A stretch of DNA of 52,808 nucleotides from a bacterium (GCA_030648265.1 JAUSHX010000003.1:1-52808); one strand, 5' to 3'. Numbered from the stretch's first letter, positions 1-7,687 are shown. The notes: generated by a model from the sequence alone, not told the origin. Numbers and translations: made by a program.

Positions 1-1363
1 ACGATGCATTTTGTACATTCCAATAAACCCACGTCGGGTCGCTCTGACGCACCAAAGCAGGCCTCACCTGCAAGTGCCCTGTTGCTGTAAATGTGGTTTG
101 AGTTCCCTTGTGGGCATTCGCTGTAGACGACGTGAAAGTGACTGGTGGCGGCGGGTCGCAAGCGCCTCCCGAACAGCCGTAGGTGCACTGTCCTCTGCCA
201 ACCTCCACTCCGCAATTATTATAAGAGACGAGTTCGGAACCGGGAGCGGAGCCGGAACACAGCCGTTGTGCGATTCCCCCTCGGACGACACAGCTACTGG
301 AACCAGCCCCGCTAGTCCCGGTTCCGCCTCCAGTTCCTCCTCCACTGCCAGTTGATTGCGAACACGAGACGTCAAGACCGCCGTTTGAACCATTGCAGGA
401 CCATGTCCAAGGACCGGAAGAGCCGCCCGTATTGTTTGCGCTCGTGCCTGTATTACATCCCCAGTGACGCGTGTTGCATGAGCCGTCCATCCGAGACAAT
501 GGTCCGCACGTACTAAGGTCGGTTCTTACATATTCATAGTTCGGCGGAGTGGAATTATCATATCTCCATATTTGCCAGGGGTGTTGGTCGTTGGCGCCGG
601 TACAATAATTGGTCCAACTTCTCGCTTCAGAGCATGAGGCGTTGCTGCCGCCATTTATACCGTTGCAAGCCCACGTCCAAGAATCAGCGTTCGCCACTGG
701 ATTTGCGCTCGTGCCAGCACTGCAATCGTAGTGAGTGAGGGCGCAGGAGCCGTCTGTCGTGGGGCACCCGCTCTCCGGCGGAGGAGTTGATGGAATTGGC
801 GCCACAGAATTGTTCGTCTGATAACAGACAAGAGTAGTGCCGTCGTCTGCATAACCAAAAGTGCCAGAATATCCCTGATTGCAAGCATTCAGTGCGCCGC
901 GGCACGAGTCACCGGGGACGCTTGACTGTCCAGTTCCTCCAGTTGACCCACCTGAAGTTGACACGGTTGCTCCTGTTGAGCCAGTGCCCGCTGTTGAACC
1001 GACTGCTGCAGTTGCCACACCCGCACCATCATCACCGCCACAAGTAATCCCCGTCACGCACATAATGGCATCCGTAGTAAGACCGTTTATCAACGCAACT
1101 TCAGCCATGGTCTCCACCACAGGCCCTAATCCCCACAGACTCGCCACACCCCCCTCTAGCGTTGCCGTTGCAACTCCTCCCCAATAAGTAACGCCAGCTT
1201 CACCAACAGTGATTAACGATGCTCCCCCGGTGAAATACGCCACGGCCACGATAGCAACTGTCATAAGTATGGAACTGAGGAGTCCTCCACCGCCGCCTGC
1301 GAGAGCGATAGAGGGAGTAAAGAGCGTTGCCAACCACACCAAAAACGGCTTCTTTTTCGGCAT
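1..1363 (-). CDS. Secreted repeat-containing surface protein, 3' end beyond the window
   Basis: The minus frame is open from an ATG at 1363 to the left edge, giving about 454 residues with the C-terminus missing. An AAGGAA ribosome site lies just upstream. A short basic N-terminus leads into a hydrophobic signal or anchor (LVWLATLFTPSIALA), then a Gly-rich second hydrophobic stretch, then a Ser/Thr/Gly linker. Two cysteine-rich modules follow, at about residues 199-252 and 284-340. They share DGSC, a His/Trp-Cys pair, GTSAN, WTW.CNG.NGG and a final CS. A Gly/Thr hinge, a third Cys-rich section and the start of an Ig-like domain (PPPPVTFTSST) come next. This style is common among CPR cell-surface proteins. 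I know of no enzymatic role, and adhesion or envelope function is only inferred. It probably shares a transcript with the small membrane protein 49 bp upstream. Confidence 0.85.
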   Translation of the reverse strand, partial: MPKKKPFLVWLATLFTPSIALAGGGGGLLSSILMTVAIVAVAYFTGGASLITVGEAGVTYWGGVATATLEGGVASLWGLGPVVETMAEVALINGLTTDAIMCVTGITCGGDDGAGVATAAVGSTAGTGSTGATVSTSGGSTGGTGQSSVPGDSCRGALNACNQGYSGTFGYADDGTTLVCYQTNNSVAPIPSTPPPESGCPTTDGSCALTHYDCSAGTSANPVANADSWTWACNGINGGSNASCSEARSWTNYCTGANDQHPWQIWRYDNSTPPNYEYVRTDLSTCGPLSRMDGSCNTRHWGCNTGTSANNTGGSSGPWTWSCNGSNGGLDVSCSQSTGSGGGTGGGTGTSGAGSSSCVVRGGIAQRLCSGSAPGSELVSYNNCGVEVGRGQCTYGCSGGACDPPPPVTFTSSTANAHKGTQTTFTATGHLQVRPALVRQSDPTWVYWNVQNAS

Positions 1364-1412
1364 TTCCGTTCCTTCTTTTCGTTTACCGAACATAGATTGC
1401 ATCGGCTGGCAC

Positions 1413-1646
1413 CTATATGGCAACGATACTAGGAGGAGTTATAAGTCTGGCGCCCAAAATGTATTGACCTAGCCAGAACATAAATGCCGCCCAAATAATG
1501 GTCCAGCAGATGATAATGAGCGCCTCTCTGCGATAGGACTTTTCGGTAAGGAGTGAAAATCCGAAAATGAATCCCGGCATAGGCGGCAGGAAGAGGGCGA
1601 CTGCCATTCCCACCCAAAACCACTTTCTCTTTGATTTCAGAACCAT
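1413..1646 (-). CDS. Small two-helix membrane protein
   Basis: This 77-residue protein starts at an ATG directly preceded by AGGAAAGGAA. A longer reading from 1673 adds nine residues but has no ribosome site. After a basic start (MVLKSKRK) there are two hydrophobic segments, roughly residues 8-29 and 40-62, joined by a charged loop (TEKSYRRE). I do not recognise a family. It ends 49 bp before the start of the secreted repeat protein on the same strand and is probably co-transcribed with it, so a role in export or anchoring of that protein is possible but unproven. Confidence 0.6.
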   Translation of the reverse strand: MVLKSKRKWFWVGMAVALFLPPMPGFIFGFSLLTEKSYRREALIIICWTIIWAAFMFWLGQYILGARLITPPSIVAI

Positions 1647-1759
1647 TTCCTTTCCTGTGATTTCACCATTCATAGTATTAAAAATTAAGATTAAGCCACT
1701 CGCTCTATGCTATCACAGGAAATACAAGGCCATGCGCAAATAGGAATAGAATGTGGATT

Positions 1760-1801
1760 AAAAAAACAGCCACCTGGGAAGTACACACCCAGTGGCTGTT
1801 T
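1760..1801 (-). terminator. Rho-independent terminator
   Basis: A stem (arms 1764-1779 and 1788-1801, one unpaired base) is followed on the minus strand by a run of seven T. It lies 46 bp after the stop of the exported protein at 1847-2386 and should terminate it. Confidence 0.8.
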
Positions 1802-1846
1802 ACATCGTCGGACCGTCAGCCGGGAGCGATAGATGGTGACTTCATC

Positions 1847-2386
1847 TCAACGGGCGGCGGACGCGGACTTTCCTTGAGCTGCCATGATTTTGCCAAGCAG
1901 ATTTGCCGCAATTTCCTTTCCGGCACCGGTCGCGCCTTTTCCTTCTGGACCTCTCTCGGGGCCATTTATATATTGCGCGTAAGCCAGAATGCCTTGCATT
2001 TTCCCGGGGTCTTTTATTGCCCCTTCAGCGGCGATTACGTATTTGCCACGCTCGGAAACGAAGAGAATTTTGGCAAGGAGAGTGATTCCGCCTTCTTCGT
2101 CGTCTTTCGGCACGACACAACCAGTCTGGACGACATTGAAACCTGCTGCCGCAAACGTGCCGACAAACTGTTCCGTGAACGGGATTTCCTCTTTCGTGAC
2201 TTCCTCCGGGACGGAAGCTTTTGGAACGAACTTTGATTTCCCTTCCAGGTAGCAGGTTGTCAAAATAACTTGTTTGGTGTCAAGCGACTTCGTCGGAAGG
2301 ACGAGTTTGTCCGCAGCCTGCGCGACCGCGGCAAACAACAGCACCGCGGCAAAAGCCGTGGCTACAACTTGTAACTTCTTCTTCAT
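1847..2386 (-). CDS. Exported protein of unknown function
   Basis: This 179-residue protein has a textbook Sec signal peptide: MKKK, a hydrophobic core of Ala/Val/Leu, and AQAA before the mature chain at about residue 25. The mature part holds two cysteines (about residues 45 and 90), which could form one disulfide, and no transmembrane helix. The tail is rich in Gly, Ala and Lys. AGAGGT lies eight bases before the ATG, so the start is well supported. It forms its own unit with a terminator at 1760-1801. I do not recognise the family; the segment VVQTGCVVPKDDEEGGITLLAKILFVSERGKYVIAAEG looks like a compact beta domain, but no function can be assigned. Confidence 0.75.
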   Translation of the reverse strand: MKKKLQVVATAFAAVLLFAAVAQAADKLVLPTKSLDTKQVILTTCYLEGKSKFVPKASVPEEVTKEEIPFTEQFVGTFAAAGFNVVQTGCVVPKDDEEGGITLLAKILFVSERGKYVIAAEGAIKDPGKMQGILAYAQYINGPERGPEGKGATGAGKEIAANLLGKIMAAQGKSASAAR

Positions 2387-2533
2387 GGTAGTACCTCTTT
2401 TTTGGTTACGATAGGGGTCCGGAGCAAACTGCTACCGGACTAACAGTGATGCAACTTCCATTATACCACGGCTAATGCCTATCTGTAAACCCCCCGCAAT
2501 GGTCGCAGTTTCAGTTATCTGAAGCGGCTTCTA

Positions 2534-2561
2534 TTGACAAGATACTTTGTTTTGTTATCAT
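2534..2561 (+). promoter_or_regulatory. Strong sigma70-type promoter facing a terminator
   Basis: TTGACA (2534-2539), a 16-base spacer and TATCAT (2556-2561). The only thing downstream on this strand is a hairpin with a T-run ending at 2621, so it should make a transcript of about 55 nt. Confidence 0.6.
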
Positions 2562-2567
2562 GGAGAT

Positions 2568-2622
2568 ACAAATGGCCACTAGGCCAATCGAGGAGCCCCG
2601 AAAGGGGCTCCGTTCGTTTTTA
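2568..2622 (+). ncRNA. Candidate short RNA
   Basis: The predicted transcript runs from the promoter at 2534-2561 to a perfect 8-bp hairpin (GGAGCCCC/GGGGCTCC, loop GAAA) followed by GTTCGTTTTT. No convincing gene lies on this strand. The 3' end abuts the stop of the PemK-like toxin gene on the opposite strand, so the RNA or read-through from it would be antisense to the toxin mRNA tail. Confidence 0.35.
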
Positions 2623-3021
2623 ACTAGTCCTGTGAACCCTTATAAAATCAATTAATTTATCCTGAATGAGCGAAAATTGGTGCGGTGAGATTTTCCTTAC
2701 AAACCGGCGAAATCGTTTGACGCTTATCAAACGAATCTGTGAAAGAATTACGGTGAATGTTTTTCCTTCATGCTCTAAATTATGATAGTAAATTCCATCT
2801 TTCTTTTTTGCGCTCATCGGCAAAACCCACGCAACTTTATTGTTAAACTTTTTCAAGACTAATACAGGCCTTTCAAATAACTCGTTCTTGCCATCTTGTT
2901 CATCACCCAGATTTATACCGATCGAGCACCACCAAATTTCTCGCTCATGAAAAGCGAGGGCATCGTGGCCAGTGTTTTCTAGCCCTTTTTTCTCTGTATT
3001 CCAACTGTCAAAATCTTTCAC
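2620..3021 (-). CDS. PemK/MazF-like endoribonuclease toxin
   Basis: This 133-residue protein has the PemK/MazF core: a charged N-terminal extension, REIWWCSIGINLGDEQDGK (the first strand and its loop with conserved G and E/D residues), then ERPVLVLKKF, VLPMSAKKK and a C-terminal helix with SVKRFRRFVRKIS. Family members cleave mRNA or tRNA in a sequence-specific manner and are usually neutralised by a small upstream antitoxin. None is visible in the 72 bp before this start, nor overlapping it, so it is an orphan or has a distant partner. The minus strand upstream is AT-rich and could hold the promoter. Assignment is by motif order only. Confidence 0.7.
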   Translation of the reverse strand: MKDFDSWNTEKKGLENTGHDALAFHEREIWWCSIGINLGDEQDGKNELFERPVLVLKKFNNKVAWVLPMSAKKKDGIYYHNLEHEGKTFTVILSQIRLISVKRFRRFVRKISPHQFSLIQDKLIDFIRVHRTS

Positions 3022-3093
3022 GAATATATTTTAATAGATTTCAAAGCATTTTCCTAATTCTTAGAACAAGTTCCGACAAAACTACGCCGAGGG

Positions 3094-4662
3094 TCAAAAG
3101 CGGATGTTGAGCGCCGCTGTAATAATCGTGTCAGTTTTCTTGGGATGAGCCCCCTCAAAACGCCCGTCGGGATAGATGATACCGGCGCTCTCATTCTTGC
3201 CGGAGATGAGCACCGGTTTTCCATATTCGGAAGCGTAGACGCGGCGGACGAGGTCTACTTCCGCGCGATATTGGCTCCCTGCAAAAGCAATCCACGAATT
3301 GTTGCTCAATCCCAGAAACACATCCGCCCCGCGGAGCGCGAGAGTGCGGTAGCCATCGGGGTAATGTTCATCGGAGCAGATGAGCGGACCGAACGAAACT
3401 CCTTTAAATGCAATCGTCGTGAACGGAACAGGAGCCGGCGAATACTGTCCTGTCGGGCTCAATGCGATAAACTCTTCCCGCCTCAAGGTCGCGGGCAAAA
3501 ACGGGACAGCCATGCGCCAGTAAAACGGAATGTGGTTGCCGAACGGCCAGCGTTCGGTTGCAATCGTTAAATGATATTTTTGCGAGATGCCGATGAAATG
3601 CCCATCTGCGTCAATGAGAAATGCCGTCTGGCGCTTGTTGCCTTCCGCATCAATCGTGTGGAGCGATGAGAGGACGGCAACATGATGTTCTTTCGCGAAC
3701 TGTTGGAACTGATTAAAAATGGTCCCGCCGGTAACAATATTAAATTTCTCTTTCATTTCTGAATTGGATTCATTGAAAAGAAAAAAATCAAACATATTTT
3801 CCGGCAGAATGACGATGTCCGGAGTCGTCGTGCCGAAGTTTCTGCCGATCTGTTCAAGCGTTGTGCTGATATAGGCGCCGAGTTTCGGCGCGCTGAAGCT
3901 TGCGCGAGTCTCGTCAAAGAGATTTGTACCGTCTTCAAATTTTTCGCCCGTTGAAACAAGCATCACCGAAAGCGATTCTTTTTGAGGATTGTCTCTGGCA
4001 AATAATTCTCTCGCCTTTTCAATGCGATAACTGGCATATACGGCACAACCTATGATGAGAACTATGAAGAGCGCTGTGTAGAAAATCTCCCGCTTCGCGA
4101 GCTTAGCAGATTCTTCGTTTACATTTTTCCGGTGCTCAAGAAACAAACGTATGGCATGCGTAATACCGACATTCACTGCAATGACAAGGAGCGACAAGCC
4201 GATAAATCCTCCGAACTTTGAAAGCGGGAGAAAGAAAGTTCCCGCAAGCGGTAATCCTGAAAGCGCAACAAATGTCGGCAGGGGCGCGTACCAGGCGGAA
4301 AAATATTCACTCACGAAAAAAGATACGCCGGCGAGCAAGAGGAACGGCAGGGGCGCGAGCCGTAATCGTTTGCCGATGAGCACCAAAAAGATAAACGGGC
4401 TGAAAACGACGATTTCACTCAATATAAGGAGCGGTTCGGGGGTATAGGATACGATGAGAACGAGAGAAAGCGCTCTGAATAGGACGATGCCGATAACTAA
4501 TTTTCTCCATTCCGTGTTCCGTGCGATAAAAAGAAAAAGCGGCACCAAGAAAAAAAACGAGAGGTAGGAGAAGGAAAGCGGAGGAAAGGAAAGAAATTGC
4601 AACAGTGCCGACAGAATGGGAAGCGCCATAACACGGGAAGTGTACCATCCTCGCCATCGCAT
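3094..4662 (-). CDS. lnt: Apolipoprotein N-acyltransferase
   Basis: This 522-residue inner-membrane enzyme would transfer the third acyl chain to the N-terminal cysteine of lipoproteins. The N-terminal half carries about six to seven hydrophobic helices, ending near residue 210. A nitrilase-fold domain follows. Its catalytic set is visible: Glu in VILPENMF, Lys in GISQKYH and Cys in GPLICSDEH. AFAGSQYRAEV near the C-terminus matches the family's substrate loop. The start at 4662 could instead be the Met eleven residues in (MALPILSALL). The gene stands alone. Its 5' side adjoins an rpsJ-like remnant at 4719-4775, with which an overlapping frame fuses; the true gene starts after it. Confidence 0.85.
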   Translation of the reverse strand: MRWRGWYTSRVMALPILSALLQFLSFPPLSFSYLSFFFLVPLFLFIARNTEWRKLVIGIVLFRALSLVLIVSYTPEPLLILSEIVVFSPFIFLVLIGKRLRLAPLPFLLLAGVSFFVSEYFSAWYAPLPTFVALSGLPLAGTFFLPLSKFGGFIGLSLLVIAVNVGITHAIRLFLEHRKNVNEESAKLAKREIFYTALFIVLIIGCAVYASYRIEKARELFARDNPQKESLSVMLVSTGEKFEDGTNLFDETRASFSAPKLGAYISTTLEQIGRNFGTTTPDIVILPENMFDFFLFNESNSEMKEKFNIVTGGTIFNQFQQFAKEHHVAVLSSLHTIDAEGNKRQTAFLIDADGHFIGISQKYHLTIATERWPFGNHIPFYWRMAVPFLPATLRREEFIALSPTGQYSPAPVPFTTIAFKGVSFGPLICSDEHYPDGYRTLALRGADVFLGLSNNSWIAFAGSQYRAEVDLVRRVYASEYGKPVLISGKNESAGIIYPDGRFEGAHPKKTDTIITAALNIRF

Positions 4663-4718
4663 AAAAGAATCGCCGGCACATAGGCCAGCGGTTCGTTTCG
4701 GATTTCCCGAAAACTATA

Positions 4719-4775
4719 CATCATCTTCACATCAATATTGACGCCTGACGGCAGATCAATGTTTGAGAGGGTTTC
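4719..4775 (-). pseudogene. Second copy of the rpsJ 3' end (19 codons)
   Basis: Read on the minus strand, these 57 bases encode ETLSNIDLPSGVNIDVKMM. The genuine rpsJ ends EALSNIDLPSGVNIDVKMM at 5695. Apart from one Ala/Thr change, the base differences are all synonymous. The stop codon is lost through a C-to-A change (TAG to TAT). No S10 sequence is found before it. The fragment lies 0.9 kb downstream of rpsJ, and the Doc/AbrB module sits between the two copies. Because a dead fragment should not keep its protein sequence while changing silent sites, the divergence probably happened in a functional gene elsewhere. Confidence 0.85.
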
Positions 4776-4854
4776 TGTGCATACCCATTGAGATGCCATT
4801 CCATTGGCCTTATTCGCGCGAATGGTTCCGTACGGAAAGAGTTATTGAGTTGTG

Positions 4855-5238
4855 CTAGGTTTTCTTGCTGTTTTTCTTGAGCCAGTTCGCAATTTTCTCA
4901 AGTTCAAGATGCTTTTCAATAACTGCAAGCGCGAATTTCTCCACGCCTCCTTTGGCAATTGTTATTTCATGTCCATTCAACTGCAAAAAAACATCCGATG
5001 CCATCATTGCGGTTCGTTTGTTTCCATCTATAAAAGGGTGCGAAAAGATAGTATTCCGGACGTAGACCGCGGCTTTTTGAAACAGGCCTGGATATAACTG
5101 CCTCCCGAAAGCTTCTTGCTTCGGCAGATGTTCGAGCGAAGCAATAGCATTTCTATCGCGCACACCATGGTTGCCGCCGGTCTCATCTATAACAACAGAA
5201 TGGAGGCGGAGAATATCTTCCGCCGATAGATAATCCAT
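4855..5238 (-). CDS. doc: Doc-type Fic-fold toxin
   Basis: This 127-residue protein carries the Doc/Fic signature HPFIDGNKRTA at residues 67-77. In Doc the histidine and the GNKR loop position ATP for phosphorylation of elongation factor Tu, which stalls translation. The N-terminal helices (LSAEDILRLHSVVI, GVRDRNAIASLEHLP) also match Doc proteins, as does the length. The start lies 3 bp after the stop of the AbrB-type antitoxin gene, in the usual antitoxin-first order. The tail is lysine-rich (NWLKKNSKKT). The module sits immediately downstream of rpsJ and only 1.5 kb from tuf, the gene for the likely target of the toxin. Confidence 0.9.
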   Translation of the reverse strand: MDYLSAEDILRLHSVVIDETGGNHGVRDRNAIASLEHLPKQEAFGRQLYPGLFQKAAVYVRNTIFSHPFIDGNKRTAMMASDVFLQLNGHEITIAKGGVEKFALAVIEKHLELEKIANWLKKNSKKT

Positions 5239-5241
5239 ACG

Positions 5242-5481
5242 CTACTTGCGAGCGAGCGCCTCCAAGTCCGCGCGATACCGGTTGACGAAGTTGAGTGCGA
5301 GCTCGGTAATTTCCTTGCCGCGGGCAGATTCTGTCTTCGCAGACTTAAAAGAAACGACCTTGCGGGCAGTGTCAACGTTTACTGTTACAGAATCTCCTAT
5401 CTCAAGACCCAATTCTTGCAGTGACCTTTTCGGAATAGTAACCGCGGCCGAAGACCCGACTCTAAGTACTTTTTGAATCAT
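5242..5481 (-). CDS. AbrB/SpoVT-fold antitoxin
   Basis: This 79-residue protein has an N-terminal swapped-hairpin DNA-binding domain (VLRVGSSAAVTIPKRSLQELGLEIGDSVTVN, residues 5-36) typical of AbrB/MazE-type antitoxins. The charged C-terminal part (about residues 50-79) should be disordered until it binds Doc. It is the first gene of the module, and doc follows after 3 bp. A palindrome overlapping its -10 box at 5498-5522 is the probable autoregulatory operator. Doc is more often paired with a Phd antitoxin, so the AbrB-type partner is a variant combination. Confidence 0.85.
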   Translation of the reverse strand: MIQKVLRVGSSAAVTIPKRSLQELGLEIGDSVTVNVDTARKVVSFKSAKTESARGKEITELALNFVNRYRADLEALARK

Positions 5482-5497
5482 AATTATTCACGATTAT

Positions 5498-5539
5498 GTG
5501 ATTATAATATTATTATAATCACTCTTTATTGCTTGTCAA
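5498..5539 (-). promoter_or_regulatory. Promoter with overlapping palindromic operator of the Doc module
   Basis: On the minus strand TTGACA (5534-5539) and TATAAT (5512-5517) are separated by 16 bp. A perfect palindrome with 11-bp arms (5498-5508 and 5512-5522, 3-bp centre) covers the -10 box. It is well placed for repression by the AbrB-type antitoxin, alone or with Doc. Confidence 0.8.
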
Positions 5540-5561
5540 TGGCTTCCTAACCACAGAGAAA

Positions 5562-5680
5562 AAGGCCTTGTCGTTTCTGACGGTGCGGGTTCATCTTCCC
5601 GTCTACAGGCGAATTAGCAAATTCGTGGCTCGGCCATAAACCTATCAAAAACGATAGGCCGTCAGAAACGACAAGGCCTT
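5562..5680 (-). repeat. Large branched inverted repeat between rpsJ and the Doc module
   Basis: Perfect 22-bp arms at 5562-5583 and 5659-5680 enclose about 75 bp that themselves contain three short hairpins: CGGG/CCCG (5585-5602), CGAATT/AATTCG (5610-5625) and CCTATC/GATAGG (5641-5658). The result is a clover-like shape. It begins 12 bp after the rpsJ stop and may act as its terminator, though no T-run follows on the minus strand. Confidence 0.8.
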
Positions 5681-5691
5681 CGAACACCTCC

Positions 5692-6168
5692 CTACATCAT
5701 CTTTACATCAATATTGACGCCTGACGGCAGGTCAATATTGGAAAGCGCTTCTATGACTTTCGGTGCCGGATTCAGAATGTCTATCATTCTTTTGTGGATG
5801 CGCATTTCAAACTGCTCGCGCGAATCTTTATCAATGAAAGCCGCGCGGTTCACCGTGTACTTTTTTATGTCTATCGGAAGCGGAACGGGGCCGATGATTT
5901 CGGCATTGTAGCGGGAGGCGGTGTCTATTATTTGCTTAACGGAAGAATCCAATATGCCGTGCTCGTAGGCGCGCACGCGGATGCGAAGGCGATGGGCCAC
6001 CTGCGGAGCAGTTTTTGATGGCCTGGCAGACTTTGGTCGTGGGGTTGTTGCAGAAGACTCACCCGCCTTCCCGCCTCGCGCCGACTCAACGCGAGTCGAG
6101 GCGGGCTTAGCGGTGCGTACGCGCGGAGCGCGACTGCGTGCTGGCTTTTTTGCTGTAGCGTCCGGCAT
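5692..6168 (-). CDS. rpsJ: 30S ribosomal protein uS10 with long basic N-terminal extension
   Basis: Residues from about 57 on are a complete S10: HRLRIRVRAYEHGILDSS, GPVPLPIDIKKYTVNRAAFIDKDSREQFEMRIHKRMIDI and the closing DLPSGVNIDVKMM. S10 binds 16S rRNA in the 30S head and is also NusE, the partner of NusB in antitermination. The usual length is about 103 residues. Here 158 are encoded because of a roughly 55-residue Lys/Arg/Ala/Ser/Pro leader, part of which is a palindromic insertion at 6070-6105 (VESARGGKAG). No internal Met lies near the normal start, so the extension is probably translated. It is the last str-operon gene here. It is separated from tuf by 320 bp containing a terminator and tandem repeats, and therefore needs its own promoter. 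Confidence 0.95.
   Translation of the reverse strand: MPDATAKKPARSRAPRVRTAKPASTRVESARGGKAGESSATTPRPKSARPSKTAPQVAHRLRIRVRAYEHGILDSSVKQIIDTASRYNAEIIGPVPLPIDIKKYTVNRAAFIDKDSREQFEMRIHKRMIDILNPAPKVIEALSNIDLPSGVNIDVKMM
6070..6105. repeat. Palindromic element inside rpsJ
   Basis: Nested arms CCCGCCT (6070-6076) with AGGCGGG (6099-6105), and CGACTC with GAGTCG inside. It is read in frame as part of the uS10 N-terminal extension. Confidence 0.6.
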
Positions 6169-6300
6169 ACGAATTGAAATGAACCCGCAGAGTATGCACT
6201 ATGTGGAAAAAATGCGCAAGTCCATACACCACATTTGGCATCCGTTCTATTTTGCCCCAAACCCATTTCATCAATCGGCTCTTGTAAGTGAACCCAATAG

Positions 6301-6364
6301 GCCGTCTACAGGTGCCTATCACTACCCGATAGGCCGTCTACAGGTGCCTATCACTACCCGATAG
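6301..6364. repeat. Perfect 32-bp tandem duplication
   Basis: Two identical 32-bp units, 6301-6332 and 6333-6364, each with a CCTATC/GATAGG hairpin. The motif GTCTACAGG and the CCTATC/GATAGG hairpin also occur in the branched repeat at 5562-5680. GTCTACAGG occurs again inside the gene at 28754. The rest of the 6169-6490 gap holds the rpsJ leader and no gene I can support. Confidence 0.85.
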
Positions 6365-6425
6365 GCCCGCTCACAAGTATTACTCTCGGCAAAATTATGC
6401 CAAAGGTGGTGTCGGGGCAACAACA

Positions 6426-6454
6426 GGAAACCCCGGCTTTTAGCCGGGGTTTCC
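6426..6454 (-). terminator. Stem-loop after tuf
   Basis: Perfect 12-bp stem (6426-6437 with 6443-6454, 5-base loop), 37 bp beyond the tuf stop. The U-tract is weak on the minus strand (TGTTGTTG), so it may be a terminator or an mRNA 3' stabiliser. Confidence 0.65.
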
Positions 6455-6488
6455 TTCTACGTACTACGTTCTACAAACTACGTACTAG
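6455..6488. repeat. TACGTACTACG-type intergenic repeat
   Basis: This short repetitive stretch is built from CTACGTACTA and relatives. It reappears at 50505-50530 upstream of the HU gene. It lies between the tuf stop and its stem-loop. Confidence 0.5.
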
Positions 6489-6490
6489 TT

Positions 6491-7687
6491 TTATGCTACC
6501 ACCTTAGTGACAACTCCGGCTCCGACAGTTTTTCCACCTTCGCGGATGGCAAAACGCTGTTGTGCCTCAATCGCAATCGGGCCCACGAGCTTTACCTTGA
6601 ACGTGACAGTGTCTCCGGGCATAACCATTTCTACGCCCTCCTTGAGAGTCACCTCGCCCGTTACGTCGGTCGTTCGCATATAGAATTGCGGCTTGTAGCC
6701 GGTGAAGAACGGGGTGTGACGGCCTCCTTCCTCCTTGGTCAAGATGTAGACTTCAGACTCAAATTCAGTATGCGGTTTGACGGTGCCCGGCGCGCCGAGA
6801 ACTTGTCCGCGGTGCACGTCATCTTTCTTCGTTCCGCGCAAAAGCACGCCCGCGTTGTCGCCTGCCAGCCCTTCCTGCAAAGATTTGTTGAACATTTCAA
6901 TACCGGTAACGATGGTCTTCGTGGTGTCAACGATGCCGACGATTTCCACTTCCGCACCGACTTTGATGGTGCCGCGCTCGATACGGCCGGTGACTACAGT
7001 ACCGCGCCCTTCAATTGAGAACACGTCTTCAATCGGCATGAGGAAAGGCTTGTCAATTTCACGCTTCGGTATCGGGATGAATTCATCAAGCGATTTGACG
7101 AGCTCCATAATCTTGGCGGACCACTCGTTGCCCGGCTCCGGATTTTCAAGCGCCTTGAGGCCCGAGCCGCGGATAACAGGAGCCGCTTTGCCGTCAAATT
7201 CGTATTTGGTGAGGAGTTCCCGCACTTCCTCTTCAACGAGGTCAACGAGGTCTTTGTCGTCAACTTGGTCTACTTTGTTTAGAAAGACGATGACTTTCGG
7301 AACGCCAACCTGGCGAGCGAGCAGGATGTGCTCGCGGGTCTGCGGCATGACACCGTCGGATGCGGCGACGACCAAAATCGCGCCGTCCATTTGTGCCGCG
7401 CCGGTAATCATGTTCTTGATGTAGTCGGCGTGACCGGGAGCGTCCACGTGCGCGTAGTGTCTGTTCGGAGTCTCGTATTCAGAGTGAGAGAGCGAAATGG
7501 TAATTCCACGCGCCTTTTCTTCCGGCGCCTTGTCAATGTCGTCAACACCCTTCACGGTCGCCGAGTAGCCGTTCCCCGCCTTTGAGAGAACGTGGAGAAT
7601 CGCCGCGGTCAATGTTGTCTTGCCGTGGTCAACGTGCCCGATTGTGCCGACGTTCACGTGCGGCTTCGTACGATTAAATTCTGCCAT
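6491..7687 (-). CDS. tuf: Elongation factor Tu
   Basis: EF-Tu is the GTPase that delivers aminoacyl-tRNA to the ribosome. At 398 residues it is full length. GTP-binding motifs are in place: GHVDHGKT (17-24), the effector region with [16 protein letters not shown] and NKVDQVD. Domains 2 and 3 follow ([30 protein letters not shown]). The G3 motif reads DAPGH where most bacteria have DCPGH. The gene is cut off from fusA by 4 kb of inserted genes. It has its own promoter at 7793-7820 and a stem-loop after it, so the ancestral str operon arrangement no longer holds. The neighbouring Doc toxin belongs to a family that phosphorylates EF-Tu. Confidence 0.98.
   Translation of the reverse strand: MAEFNRTKPHVNVGTIGHVDHGKTTLTAAILHVLSKAGNGYSATVKGVDDIDKAPEEKARGITISLSHSEYETPNRHYAHVDAPGHADYIKNMITGAAQMDGAILVVAASDGVMPQTREHILLARQVGVPKVIVFLNKVDQVDDKDLVDLVEEEVRELLTKYEFDGKAAPVIRGSGLKALENPEPGNEWSAKIMELVKSLDEFIPIPKREIDKPFLMPIEDVFSIEGRGTVVTGRIERGTIKVGAEVEIVGIVDTTKTIVTGIEMFNKSLQEGLAGDNAGVLLRGTKKDDVHRGQVLGAPGTVKPHTEFESEVYILTKEEGGRHTPFFTGYKPQFYMRTTDVTGEVTLKEGVEMVMPGDTVTFKVKLVGPIAIEAQQRFAIREGGKTVGAGVVTKVVA

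Noticed and set aside
4497-4799. A 100-residue frame containing the S10-like tail
   Set aside because: It is the rpsJ remnant fused by chance to an out-of-frame reading of lnt; only the 57-bp remnant is meaningful.
6301-6364. CRISPR array
   Set aside because: The two 32-bp units are directly adjacent with no spacer, and there are only two; no cas gene is in the window.
6365-6420. A third tail remnant, this time of tuf, suggested by GCATAA near 6395
   Set aside because: Only six bases and one residue agree with the tuf tail; too short to distinguish from chance.
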